NCBI RefSeq assembly: GCF_009296165.1
Contig: NZ_VUAZ01000073.1
Span: forward strand, 1 to 49,024
Source: Pseudomonas kitaguniensis
GTDB lineage: Bacteria > Pseudomonadota > Gammaproteobacteria > Pseudomonadales > Pseudomonadaceae
Length of the DNA: 49,024 nucleotides
Direction: 5' to 3'
In this document: one piece after another, positions 17,129-25,773 of the stretch
How positions within the stretch are numbered: position 1 is the stretch's first letter
Layout: the number at the start of each line of letters is the position of its first letter
The notes under the pieces: model-generated
Databases searched by the model: none
Told to the model about the DNA's origin: nothing
The model's input: the letters and a program-made list of their open reading frames with translations, nothing else
Program-made: the position numbers and the translations under genes

Positions 17129-17839
17129 ATGATCAACTGGCGCAACACAAAAATTCCCAAACTTGAGGGTGAGGACAAGATCACCACTATTTATGAGATG
17201 GTCATTAACCACACCTACCAGCTAGGCTTTGAATATTGCTCATTTACGATGAGCCCCCAGCAACCGACTAATCCAACAAAACCGATTAACTTAAACAACT
17301 ATCCAAATGAGTGGAACACGCTTTATAAGCAAGCACACTTTTTTGAAATTGATCCTATCGTCGCTCACTGCAAGCGCAGCGTAATGCCTATTGTGTGGGA
17401 TGAGAAAGCCTTCAGCAGCACGCCAAATTTATGGTCGTTGGCCCAATCATTTGGTGTGCATTTAGGCTGGACTCAAGCAGTGCATGACTTCCAGGGAATG
17501 TTCAGCATGCTGACGCTGGGTCGCCGTACTGGCGAAGTCAGCCCTGAAGAGCTGTACGAGAAAGCCGGCCAGGTGATGTGGCTGTGCCACGCGATGCATG
17601 CAGTGATGGCACAAAAATATGCCTACGCACCGAACATCAGTGCGCCGTGCAAATTGACCCCGCGAGAAACAGAAATTCTCAGATGGTCGGCCATGGGCAA
17701 GACAGCCTGTGACATCGCCACGATCCTGTGCCTGTCAGAGCGCACCGTGGGTTTTCATATCAGCAGCTGCCTGAAGAAGCTTGGGGTGAGCAACAAGATC
17801 GCCGCCGTGCTGTGTGCCTCCAAAGCAGGGCTGTTTTAA
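17129..17839 (+). CDS. LuxR-type quorum-sensing regulator without a LuxI partner (solo)
   Basis: A 236-residue protein with an N-terminal autoinducer-binding domain and a C-terminal LuxR helix-turn-helix. The ligand-pocket residues conserved in TraR are present at matching spacing: W62, Y66, D75, P76 and W90 (TraR W57, Y61, D70, P71, W85), so it should still bind an acyl-homoserine lactone. The DNA-binding part reads LTPRETEILRWSAMGKTACD then LSERTVGFHISSCLKKLGV. The start is the ATG at 17129 behind GGAGGGC; the frame is open 13 codons upstream without a better signal. No luxI homologue exists in the window. Codon use and base composition are more AT-rich than the neighbours, which suggests acquisition by transfer. 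Its ligand and targets cannot be told from sequence. Confidence 0.92.
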   Translation: MINWRNTKIPKLEGEDKITTIYEMVINHTYQLGFEYCSFTMSPQQPTNPTKPINLNNYPNEWNTLYKQAHFFEIDPIVAHCKRSVMPIVWDEKAFSSTPNLWSLAQSFGVHLGWTQAVHDFQGMFSMLTLGRRTGEVSPEELYEKAGQVMWLCHAMHAVMAQKYAYAPNISAPCKLTPRETEILRWSAMGKTACDIATILCLSERTVGFHISSCLKKLGVSNKIAAVLCASKAGLF

Positions 17840-18008
17840 CAGGCCTGGAAACATCGCATGTAATCCCTCCGAAAAAAAAGTAACATTTGCAGCCCATTCT
17901 GAGTGTTGACGCAGCCCCTAGCGGGAGCCGCATCGCCGTTCACTCAGTCGGTTGCGCCGGCTGCCCACGCCCGCCAACACCCATCGATGACCCAGAGCCT
18001 CCCCCGCC

Positions 18009-19133
18009 ATGCCCCTGCTTGAGAGCCCCTTCGCCCAGCTCGACCTGATCCGTCAGCCCGCGCAACACAATGACCCGCTGCAAGCCTTTGATGCTGCCGA
18101 CGAGTACCTGCTCAGCCACCTGGCCGAGCAGCAGCCCGGCGCTGCAACCCGCGTGTTGGTGCTTAATGACAGCTTTGGCGCCCTGGCGGCAAGCCTTCAA
18201 GGGCAGTTGCAGGTTACGTCCAGCGGCGACTCGTTTCTGGCAGCCCAAGGCCTTGAAACGAACCTGGTACGCAATGGCAAGGCGTTTGATGCGGTGCCGT
18301 TTGTGCCTGGCAGCCACGTGCCGGCGGGGCCGTTTGATTGGGTGCTGATTCGCGTGCCGAAAACCCTGGCCTTGCTCGAAGAACAACTGATCCGCCTGCA
18401 CGGGCAGTTGGCGCCGGGCGCACACGTGGTTGCAGGGGCCATGGTCAAGCATTTGCCACGGGCGGCAGGCGAGTTGCTGGAACGCTACATCGGCCCGATG
18501 CACGCGTCGCTGGCGGTCAAAAAAGCCCGGCTGCTGATCGCCACCGTGGAGGCTCGCCCCGTTGCAGTTTCGCCCTACCCGAGCCGTTACACTCTCGACA
18601 CACCGGCCATTACGTTGCTGAACCACGCGAACGTGTTCTGCCGCGAAGGGCTGGACATCGGCACGCGCGCCTTCCTGCCACATTTGCCGACGAACCTGGG
18701 CAGCGCCCGCGTGGCAGACCTGGGCTGCGGCAATGGCGTATTGGCGATTGCCAGTGCCCTGCAAAACCCCGACGCGCAGTACACGCTGGTGGATGAGTCG
18801 TACATGGCGGTGCAGTCTGCACTGCAAAACTGGCAGGCAGCCCTCGGCGCACGCGATGTGTCAGTGCGCGCCGACGATGGCCTGGCTGGCCAGGCGCCAG
18901 AATCGCTGGACGTGGTGCTGTGCAACCCGCCGTTTCATCAGCAGCAAGTGGTCGGCGACTTTCTGGCCTGGCGCATGTTCCAACAGGCACGCGAGGCGCT
19001 GGTGGTCGGTGGCGCGCTCTACATCGTCGGCAACCGTCACTTGGGTTATCACAGCAAGCTGGCGCGGCTGTTCCGTGGCGTCGAGCAAGTCGCCGCCACG
19101 CCAAAATTCGTGATTCTCAAAGCGCGCAAATAA
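18009..19133 (+). CDS. rlmG: 23S rRNA (guanine(1835)-N(2))-methyltransferase RlmG
   Basis: RlmG methylates G1835 of 23S rRNA using S-adenosylmethionine. The 374-residue product has the two-domain layout of the RsmC/RlmG family: a degenerate N-terminal methyltransferase-like domain (AADEYLL, LVLNDSFGAL, VPKTLALLEEQL) and a catalytic C-terminal domain with the SAM motif VADLGCGNGVLAIA, VDESYMAV and the NPPFHQQ active-site motif. These blocks resemble E. coli RlmG more than RsmC. The ATG at 18009 has no clear Shine-Dalgarno sequence. The hairpin just after the stop serves the opposing cio operon. Confidence 0.93.
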   Translation: MPLLESPFAQLDLIRQPAQHNDPLQAFDAADEYLLSHLAEQQPGAATRVLVLNDSFGALAASLQGQLQVTSSGDSFLAAQGLETNLVRNGKAFDAVPFVPGSHVPAGPFDWVLIRVPKTLALLEEQLIRLHGQLAPGAHVVAGAMVKHLPRAAGELLERYIGPMHASLAVKKARLLIATVEARPVAVSPYPSRYTLDTPAITLLNHANVFCREGLDIGTRAFLPHLPTNLGSARVADLGCGNGVLAIASALQNPDAQYTLVDESYMAVQSALQNWQAALGARDVSVRADDGLAGQAPESLDVVLCNPPFHQQQVVGDFLAWRMFQQAREALVVGGALYIVGNRHLGYHSKLARLFRGVEQVAATPKFVILKARK

Positions 19134-19170
19134 AAAAAGCCCTGCCAATCTTGCGAGAGGCAGGGCTGAA
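19132..19170 (-). terminator. Terminator of the cio operon
   Basis: A 9-bp stem AGCCCTGCC (19138-19146) / GGCAGGGCT (19159-19167), read on the minus strand, ends in a run of seven Ts. A second GC hairpin (CCGGGC/GCCCGG, 19174-19191) lies just before it in the minus direction. Confidence 0.88.
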
Positions 19171-19200
19171 AAGCCGGGCCGCGAAGCCCGGATTGGGATG

Positions 19201-19368
19201 TCAGTGGGTGGTCAAGCCGGCCGCGTTCATGAACATGCGCATCAGGCTGGCGACGATAAACAGGGCCAGCACGCTGCCGGTCCAGATCATCGCCAACCAC
19301 CCCAAGCGCCGCCACAGCGGCTGTTTCTCGGCCTGTTCGATCTCGTGCAATGTAGGTTTGCTGGCCAT
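19201..19368 (-). CDS. DUF2474-type small membrane protein of the cio operon
   Basis: A 55-residue protein, MASKPTLHEIEQAEKQPLWR..., with a single hydrophobic helix (LAMIWTGSVLALFIVASLM) and a short C-terminal tail. Small proteins like this follow cioB in pseudomonads and are named DUF2474; by analogy with CydX of cytochrome bd they may be a third subunit, but that role is an inference. AGGAGG lies about ten bases before the ATG, and the gene starts 12 bases after the cioB stop, so it is clearly part of the operon. It is followed by the operon terminator. Confidence 0.88.
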   Translation of the reverse strand: MASKPTLHEIEQAEKQPLWRRLGWLAMIWTGSVLALFIVASLMRMFMNAAGLTTH

Positions 19369-19380
19369 GGTACGCGCCTC

Positions 19381-20388
19381 CTAGTGATAGCCGTCTTCGT
19401 GGGTGACCTTGCCGCGGAACACGTAGTAGCTCCAGAAGGTATAACCCAGGATAAACGGGATGATAAACAGCGTGCCCACCAGCATGAAGCCTTGGCTCTG
19501 CGGCGGCGCGGCGGCTTCCCAAATCGAGACTGACGGTGGAATGATATTCGGCCACAAGCTGATCCCAAGGCCGCTGTAGCCGAGAAAGATCAGCACCAGC
19601 GTCAGCAAGAACGGCGTGTAGTGCGCATGGCGCGCCACCGCGCGGATCAAGCCGTACATGGTCACCAGCACCAGAATCGGCACCGGCAGGAACCAGAACA
19701 AGTTCGGCAAGGTGAACCAGCGCGAGGCGATTTCGGGGTGCGCGAGCGGCGTCCACAGGCTGACGATGGCGATCACCGCCAACACCACAAAGGCCAACGG
19801 CCGCGCCAAATTGTGCATCTGCTCTTGCAACTTGCCTTCGGTCTTCATGATCAGCCAGGTGCAACCGAGCAAGGCATACGCAACCACCAAGGCAACGCCG
19901 CAAAACATCGTGAACGGCGTGGCCCAGTCGAGCGAGCCCCCGGCGAACTGACGATTGACCACCGGGATACCGTCGATAAACGCACCGAGCGCTACGCCCT
20001 GGAAGAACGTCGCCGCAATTGAGCCACCGATAAACGCCTTGTCCCACAGGTGACGTTTGTCGTCCTTGGCCTTGAAGCGGAACTCGAAGGCCACGCCGCG
20101 AAAGATCAGCCCGATCAGCATCAGAATCAGCGGCAGGTAAAGCGCCGACAGCACCACCGAATAGGCCAACGGGAACGCGCCGAACAACGCCGCGCCACCG
20201 AGTACCAGCCAGGTTTCGTTACCGTCCCAGACCGGCGCAACGGTGTTCATCATCACGTCACGGTCGACTTTGCCCGGAATAAACGGAAACAGGATGCCGA
20301 TACCCAAGTCGAAGCCGTCCATCACCACGTACATCATGATGCCGAAGATGATGATCACGGCCCAGATCAGCGGAAGATCAATACCCAT
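19381..20388 (-). CDS. cioB: Cyanide-insensitive quinol oxidase subunit II (CioB/CydB)
   Basis: Subunit II of the bd-type quinol oxidase. It is a 335-residue membrane protein with the CydB start MGIDLPLIWAVIIIFGIMMY and the blocks VMDGFDLGIGILFPF, PVWDGNETWLVLGG and FRGVAFEFRFKA. The frame continues upstream to 20487, but the ATG at 20386-20388 is the family start and has AAGGGG in the end of cioA. It lies one base from the cioA stop, so the two are translationally coupled. The last residues (TFWSYYVFRGKVTHEDGYH) match the usual end of CioB. Confidence 0.95.
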   Translation of the reverse strand: MGIDLPLIWAVIIIFGIMMYVVMDGFDLGIGILFPFIPGKVDRDVMMNTVAPVWDGNETWLVLGGAALFGAFPLAYSVVLSALYLPLILMLIGLIFRGVAFEFRFKAKDDKRHLWDKAFIGGSIAATFFQGVALGAFIDGIPVVNRQFAGGSLDWATPFTMFCGVALVVAYALLGCTWLIMKTEGKLQEQMHNLARPLAFVVLAVIAIVSLWTPLAHPEIASRWFTLPNLFWFLPVPILVLVTMYGLIRAVARHAHYTPFLLTLVLIFLGYSGLGISLWPNIIPPSVSIWEAAAPPQSQGFMLVGTLFIIPFILGYTFWSYYVFRGKVTHEDGYH

Positions 20389-20389
20389 C

Positions 20390-21829
20390 TCAATGCCCCT
20401 TGTGCTGGAGGTGGTCGTGGCCGTCATCGCTGCCATCATCGGCAGCCGACAATGGCCGCGCCGGGGTGCGTTTCTGACCTGGGCCACCGTGGGTCGGCTC
20501 GGTGCTTTCGTGGGTCACAGGACCTTTGCGGACCAGGCGCATCATGTAGCCTAAACCGGCGCCAAACAGTGCGAAGTACACCACCACGAACAGCACCAGG
20601 GTGATCGTCATTTGCACCAGGCTATGCCCCGACGAGGCATCCGCCGTGCGCATCAGCCCGTAGACCACCCACGGCTGACGGCCGATTTCGGTGGTGAACC
20701 AACCGGCCAGAATCGCGATCAAGCCGGATGGCCCCATCCACAACGCCAGGTACAGGAACGGTCTTGAGGTGTACATTTTGCCGCCACGGCGCAGCCACAG
20801 GCTGAACAAACCGGTGAAGATCATCAGGAAGCCCAAGCCGACCATGACCCGGAACGACCAGAACACGATGGTCGAGTTGGGGCGGTCTTCAGGCGGGAAG
20901 TCCTTGAGCGCCGGCACCTGTTTGTCCAGCGAGTGGGTCAGGATCAGGCTGCCGAGGTACGGAATCTCGACGGCATATTTGGTTTTTTCGGCTTTCATGT
21001 CGGGCCAGCCGAACAGGATCAGCGGCGTCGGCTCATCGCCGATATTCTCCCAATGGCCCTCAATCGCGGCGATTTTCGCCGGCTGGTGCTTAAGGGTGTT
21101 CAGGCCATGGAAGTCACCGATCACCGCCTGGATAGGCGCGACGATCAGGGCCATCCACATCGCCATCGACAGCATGGTGCGAATCGCCGGGCTGTCTTTG
21201 CCGCGCAACAAGTGCCAGGCCGCCGACGAACCGACGAAGAACGCCGTCGCCACAAACGCCGCAGTGGCCATGTGCATCAAGCGGTAGGGGAACGACGGGT
21301 TGAAGATCACCGCCAGCCAGTCGGTAGGAATCACCCGGCCATCAATGATTTCAAAGCCCTGCGGGGTCTGCATCCAGCTATTGGAGGCGAGAATCCAGAA
21401 GGTCGAGATCAATGTGCCGACGGCCACCATGACTGTGGAAAAGAAGTGCAGCTTGCGCCCGACCTTGTTCCAGCCGAACAGCATGACCCCGAGGAACCCT
21501 GCCTCAAGGAAGAAGGCCGTCAGCACTTCGTACGTCAGCAACGGCCCGGTCACGGCACCGGCGAAGTCCGAGAAGCGGCTCCAGTTGGTGCCGAACTGGT
21601 AGGCCATGACCAGGCCTGAGACCACACCCATACCGAAGTTGACGGCAAAGATCTTCGACCAGAAATGGTAGAGGTCACGGTAGGTATCGTTATGGGTCTT
21701 GAGCCACAAACCTTCCAGCACCGCGAGGTAACTGGCCAGGCCGATGGTGATCGCCGGGAACAGGATGTGGAACGAGATGGTGAACGCAAATTGAATTCGG
21801 GCGAGATCTAGCGCCTCCAAACCGAACAT
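20390..21829 (-). CDS. cioA: Cyanide-insensitive quinol oxidase subunit I (CioA/CydA)
   Basis: Subunit I of the terminal oxidase that passes electrons from ubiquinol to O2 and tolerates cyanide. The 479-residue protein has the haem-ligand histidine block FTISFHILFPAITIGLA near the N-terminus, an internal methionine/histidine region (YRLMHMATAAFVATAFFVG) and the conserved GRQPWVVYGLMRTADASS. The length and the short Q-loop between helices fit the CIO subclass rather than long-loop E. coli CydA. The start is the ATG at 21827-21829 behind GAGGAAG. A perfect ANR/FNR box lies 157 bases upstream. In P. aeruginosa ANR represses cioAB, so low-oxygen repression is likely here too. Confidence 0.95.
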   Translation of the reverse strand: MFGLEALDLARIQFAFTISFHILFPAITIGLASYLAVLEGLWLKTHNDTYRDLYHFWSKIFAVNFGMGVVSGLVMAYQFGTNWSRFSDFAGAVTGPLLTYEVLTAFFLEAGFLGVMLFGWNKVGRKLHFFSTVMVAVGTLISTFWILASNSWMQTPQGFEIIDGRVIPTDWLAVIFNPSFPYRLMHMATAAFVATAFFVGSSAAWHLLRGKDSPAIRTMLSMAMWMALIVAPIQAVIGDFHGLNTLKHQPAKIAAIEGHWENIGDEPTPLILFGWPDMKAEKTKYAVEIPYLGSLILTHSLDKQVPALKDFPPEDRPNSTIVFWSFRVMVGLGFLMIFTGLFSLWLRRGGKMYTSRPFLYLALWMGPSGLIAILAGWFTTEIGRQPWVVYGLMRTADASSGHSLVQMTITLVLFVVVYFALFGAGLGYMMRLVRKGPVTHESTEPTHGGPGQKRTPARPLSAADDGSDDGHDHLQHKGH

Positions 21830-22157
21830 AAGTCTTCCTCTGTCAGGTAATACCGGCTGCCGGCGAGAGCCTGCACCCACTGCCCCCACGGATATGGAGT
21901 GTGGCGAATTTCAATTCGTTTCTTTTATTAGCCATCACGCGGGGATTCTGGCCTTGCGGCCGCCAGACCAATCCCGCGGCCGGTTTTGATCTGGATCAAG
22001 CATTGTTCAAAGAGTAGTCCCATTTTGGCTGCAGGACGGCGTGGTCTTTTGCCGCGTGACAGCTTGCCTCAGCCTGGCGGGCATTAAACCCTTGCAACTA
22101 TTTGTTACAGCTCGGTGCTAATCTCGCTACTCCTTCCGATTCAGATCTGACTGCCTG
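21830..22157. promoter_or_regulatory. Divergent promoter region cioA / MFS gene
   Basis: This 328-bp gap between two divergent genes holds the ANR/FNR box at 21986-21999 and AT-rich stretches near 21905-21940, but no gene. Confidence 0.6.
21986..21999. promoter_or_regulatory. Perfect ANR/FNR box upstream of cioAB
   Basis: TTGATCTGGATCAA is an exact match to TTGAT-N4-ATCAA, the binding site for ANR/DNR/FNR regulators. It lies 157 bases from cioA and 159 bases from the divergent MFS gene. Confidence 0.88.
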
Positions 22158-23404
22158 ATGCCTAGTGAACCTGTGTTGCTGTTGCGTCACCACCGCCCTT
22201 TCATCGCGTTCTGGCTGGCACGTATTTTTACCGCCAGCGGCTTTCAGATGCTCACCGTGGCCATTGGCTGGAACCTCTACCAACTGACCGGCAACGTGCT
22301 GGACCTGGGTTTGGTGGGCCTGGTGGAATTCATACCGCGCGTGCTGTTCATGCTGCACACCGGCCACGTGGCTGATCGCTATGAGCGGCGCAGAGTCGCC
22401 GCGATCTGCCAGACCGTGCAGGCGCTGATTGCCTTGTCGCTGGCCATCGGCGGGCTGACCGGCAACGTGACCCGCGAGATGATCTTTATTCTCGCCTTCC
22501 TGCTCGGCGCCTCGCGCTCGTTTGAAATGCCCACCACCCAGGCGTTGCTGCCAAGTATCGTGCCCGCCGCGCTGTTTCCGCGCGCGGTGGCCGCTCGCAA
22601 TCAGCGCAACAACTGGCGACGATCGTCGCGCCAGCGCTCGGCGGTTTGCTGTACGCGTTTGGCAGCGTGTGGGTGTATGGCCCGACCGTGGTGCTGTACT
22701 TGATCGCCTGCGTGCTGATGCTCAACCTGCCCGCGCGCCAGACCCCGCTGAACAAAGCCAAGGCCACGATGGATTCGTTGCTGGCCGGGATTCGCTTTAT
22801 TCGCAGCCGCCAGGACATCCTCGGCGCGATTTCCCTCGACCTGTTTGCCGTATTGCTCGGCGGCGCCACCGCCTTGCTGCCGGTGTTCGCCAAGGATATT
22901 TTGCTGACCGGCCCGTGGGGGCTGGGCCTGCTGCGCTCGGCACCGGCGGTGGGCGCGTTGTTGATGTCGCTGTGGCTGGCGCGCTTCTCGGTCGACCGCA
23001 ACGTCGGCCGGGTGATGTTTACCGCCGTGGGTGTGTTCGGCGTGGCGACCATCGCGTTTGGCCTGTCCACCTCGTTCTGGTTTTCGATGGCCGTGCTGGT
23101 GGTATTGGGCGCCGCAGACATGATCAGCATGGTGATCCGCGCCTCGTTTGTGCAACTGGAAACCCCGGATGAAATGCGCGGCCGGGTGAGTGCGGTCAAC
23201 GGCCTGTTTATCGGCGCATCCAACCAATTGGGCGAATTCGAGTCTGGCATCACCGCCCACTGGTTCGGCACCGTGCCCGCCGTGGTCATGGGCGGCATCG
23301 GCACGCTGGTGGTGACCGGGGTGTGGATAAAACTCTTCCCGACGCTGGCCAACCGCGACCGCATGCACGTGCCGGTGGAAGAACCGATCAAGCCCGGCGC
23401 CTGA
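22158..23404 (+). pseudogene. MFS transporter (ENTS/MFS_3 type), frameshifted
   Basis: The first frame (22158-22703) encodes the N-terminal half of a major facilitator protein (FIAFWLARIFTASGFQMLTV, GLVEFIPRVLFML, then the loop HVADRYERRRVAA). The second frame, ending at 23404, encodes the rest (LLYAFGSVWVYGPTVVLYLI, PVFAKDILLTGPWGLGLLRS, ETPDEMRGRVSAVNGLFIGAS). Adding one base at 22595/22596 (GCT|CGCAA; GCTTCGCAA would read S-Q) joins the frames with no residue lost, for a product of about 415 residues with roughly 12 helices. The family resembles enterobactin-exporter-like MFS proteins; the substrate is unknown. It may be intact in the cell, since the lesion is a single base in a short T-run. 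No Shine-Dalgarno is obvious at the ATG. Confidence 0.82.
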
Positions 23405-23415
23405 GCCAATCTGGC

Positions 23416-23434
23416 AACAAGCCCCCTCCCACAG
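23416..23434 (-). repeat. Truncated REP copy
   Basis: CAAGCCCCCTCCCACAG is the end of a REP core, lacking its first part. It sits between the MFS stop and a complete REPIN. Confidence 0.65.
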
Positions 23435-23468
23435 TTGGACCAAGTGCATCTGTGGAATACGCTCAAAC

Positions 23469-23558
23469 TGTGGGAGCGGGCTTGCTCGCGATGGCGATAG
23501 ACCAGATAGCTTATGCGTCGACTGAAACTCCGCTATCGGGAGCAAGCCCCCTCCCACA
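23469..23558. repeat. REPIN with two REP subtypes
   Basis: The left arm is the GCGGGCTTGCTCGCGAT subtype and the right arm the GGGGGCTTGCTCCCGAT subtype, facing each other over a spacer of about 40 bases with pairing inner flanks (GGCGATAG/CGCTATC). Confidence 0.88.
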
Positions 23559-23589
23559 TGTTGCATCTCCAGGATTTGGAAGAAGTGCC

Positions 23590-25773
23590 CTACAACACCT
23601 TATCCAGGGTGATCGGAAAGTCGCGCACGCGCTTGCCGGTGGCGTGGTAAATCGCATTCGCCACCGCTGCCGCGACCCCGACGATGCCAATCTCACCCAC
23701 ACCTTTGGATCCCAGCGCATTGACGATTTCGTCGTGCTCTTCAACAAAAATCACGTCAATCTCGCCGATGTCGGCATTCACCGGGATGTGGTACTCCGCC
23801 AGGCTATGGTTCATGTAGCGGCCCAGTTGATGGTCAATCTGGGTCTCTTCATGCAACGCCATGCCGATCCCCCAGACCACGCCGCCGAGAATCTGGCTGC
23901 GCGCCATTTTCGGATTGACTACGCGCCCGGCCGCAATTGCGCTGACCACCCGGCTGACCTTGATGGTGCCGAGGTCTTCATCCACGCGCACTTCAACAAA
24001 CACCGCCGAGTGCGTGGCCGTGGCGTAACCCTCACGTTTCTTGTCGGGCTCACTGTCGACCTGCACTTGCAGAGCGTCCTCACCGCCGTCTTTGACCAAT
24101 TGCGCGAGTGACACACTGACGTCGCCGGTGTGCAGTTTGCCGTCTTCAAAACGTACCACTTCTGCCTCTTTGAATACCGGGTAAGTCTTTCGGGCAATGC
24201 TCAGCAATTTCGCGTTCAAGGCTTCGCACGCTTGCTGCACGGCCGTGCCGACCGACGACACGGTAAACGAGCCGCCCTGCAACGGCGCGGTTGGCAGTGA
24301 CGAGTCGCCGAGCAAAAAGCTGATGTCGGCCATCGCCACGCCACTCGCCTGCGCCGCAATTTGCGTCATTACCGTGTAGGTGCCGGTGCCGATGTCGGTG
24401 GTGGCGCTGCTGACGGTCAGTTTGCCTTGCGCATCGATACGCGCCTTGGCGCTGGCCTTCATTTGCATGGCTTCCCACACGCCGCCGGCCATGCCCCAGC
24501 CGATCAACTGGTTGCCGTCACGCATGCTGCGCGGTTCCGGGTTGCGCTGGTCCCAGCCGAAACGCTCGGCACCTTCGCTGTAACACTCGCGCAAGGCTTT
24601 GCTTGACCAGGGTTTGTCTTCGGCCTGGTTGCGCTCGGCGTAGTTGATCAGGCGCAGTTGCACCGGGTCCATGCCCAAGGCGCAGGCCAACTCATCCATG
24701 GCGCATTCCAGGCCGATCACGCCCAACGCCGCGCCCGGTGCGCGCATGTCCAGCGGGGTGAACACATCCAGCGGCACCAACTTGTAGGTTAACTGCACAT
24801 TGTCGCAGTGGTAGAGCATGCCGCTCCACTCCACCACGTGCTCGCTGAAGTCTTCGAAACGCGAGGTTTGGCCGATTGCGGTGTGCCCCAACGCCAGCAG
24901 GCGACCGTTGGCGGCGGCGCCCATCTGCAAACGCTGCAACGTGCGTGGGCGGTAGCCGAAGGTGAACATCTGTTGGCGGGTCAGGGTGACACGCACCGAA
25001 CGCTTGAGCGCAAGCGATGCCATCACGGCCAACGGCAGTTGGTATTGCGGGCGCAGGCCCGAACCGAAAGCACCGCCGACGAACGCTGCAAAAATGCGTA
25101 CCTGGCTTTTATCCAGCCCGAAGACTTTTTGCACATAGGCCTGGCAGTTCTGCGGGCCTTGGGTTTTGTCGTGGATATGCAGGGTGCCATCCGCTTGATA
25201 CAGCACGGTGCTGGCGTGCGGTTCCATCGGGTTGTGGTGTTCGATGGGCGTGCTGTAGTGCGCATCCAGGCTGACGGCGGCAGCGGCCCATTCGGCCTGG
25301 AAGTTGCCGCGCGGCTCAGGCGGCGTTTGCGGCGATGGGTAAGCGTGCTCCTGCAGGGCCACCAAGTCAGTTTCAAAGGCTTCGCTTGCGTACTCGATCT
25401 CGACCAAGGAACCTGCGTGCCGCGCCAGTTCCAGGTTATCGGCGATGACCAGTGCCAGCGGCTGGCCGCTGTAGAGCACGCGGTCGTTATACAGCGGCCG
25501 AAACGGCGAGCCGTCGGCGGCATCGGCGTCGGCGAACGCGTCATCGTAGCTGGCAATGTTGGGCCGGTTGAGGTGATCGAGCACCATCACCACGCCCGGC
25601 AGCGCTAACGCCTTGGAGGCGTCGATGCGCAGCACGCGGCCTTTGGCGATGGTGCTGGAGACCACGCTGCCATGCAGCAAGTCTTTGTCTGGAAACTCAC
25701 CGGCATAGCGCGCCTGGCCTGTGACCTTGAGCAGACCGTCAACGCGGTCCAGAGGTTTACCGATAGCGCTCAT
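23590..25773 (-). CDS. Molybdenum hydroxylase large subunit (aldehyde oxidase/xanthine dehydrogenase family, PaoC/YagR-like)
   Basis: This is the molybdopterin-cytosine-dinucleotide subunit of a three-part hydroxylase. Its 727 residues begin MSAIGKPLDRVDGLLKVTGQ and include the family blocks EPHASTVLYQ, AFVGGAFGSGLRPQYQLPLA, GIGMALHEETQID and, near the end, GSKGVGEIGI, which holds the expected catalytic glutamate. The start ATG at 25771-25773 overlaps the FAD-subunit stop (ATGA) and has AGGAG; the longer upstream frame is an Arg-rich read-through of that gene. The organisation small-FAD-large matches E. coli paoABC (yagTSR), an aldehyde oxidase. The substrate cannot be decided. No dedicated chaperone (xdhC/paoD) gene is adjacent. 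Confidence 0.9.
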   Translation of the reverse strand: MSAIGKPLDRVDGLLKVTGQARYAGEFPDKDLLHGSVVSSTIAKGRVLRIDASKALALPGVVMVLDHLNRPNIASYDDAFADADAADGSPFRPLYNDRVLYSGQPLALVIADNLELARHAGSLVEIEYASEAFETDLVALQEHAYPSPQTPPEPRGNFQAEWAAAAVSLDAHYSTPIEHHNPMEPHASTVLYQADGTLHIHDKTQGPQNCQAYVQKVFGLDKSQVRIFAAFVGGAFGSGLRPQYQLPLAVMASLALKRSVRVTLTRQQMFTFGYRPRTLQRLQMGAAANGRLLALGHTAIGQTSRFEDFSEHVVEWSGMLYHCDNVQLTYKLVPLDVFTPLDMRAPGAALGVIGLECAMDELACALGMDPVQLRLINYAERNQAEDKPWSSKALRECYSEGAERFGWDQRNPEPRSMRDGNQLIGWGMAGGVWEAMQMKASAKARIDAQGKLTVSSATTDIGTGTYTVMTQIAAQASGVAMADISFLLGDSSLPTAPLQGGSFTVSSVGTAVQQACEALNAKLLSIARKTYPVFKEAEVVRFEDGKLHTGDVSVSLAQLVKDGGEDALQVQVDSEPDKKREGYATATHSAVFVEVRVDEDLGTIKVSRVVSAIAAGRVVNPKMARSQILGGVVWGIGMALHEETQIDHQLGRYMNHSLAEYHIPVNADIGEIDVIFVEEHDEIVNALGSKGVGEIGIVGVAAAVANAIYHATGKRVRDFPITLDKVL

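Noticed and set aside
17129..17839. A complete LuxI/LuxR quorum-sensing pair
   Set aside because: No acyl-homoserine-lactone synthase can be found in any frame within the window.
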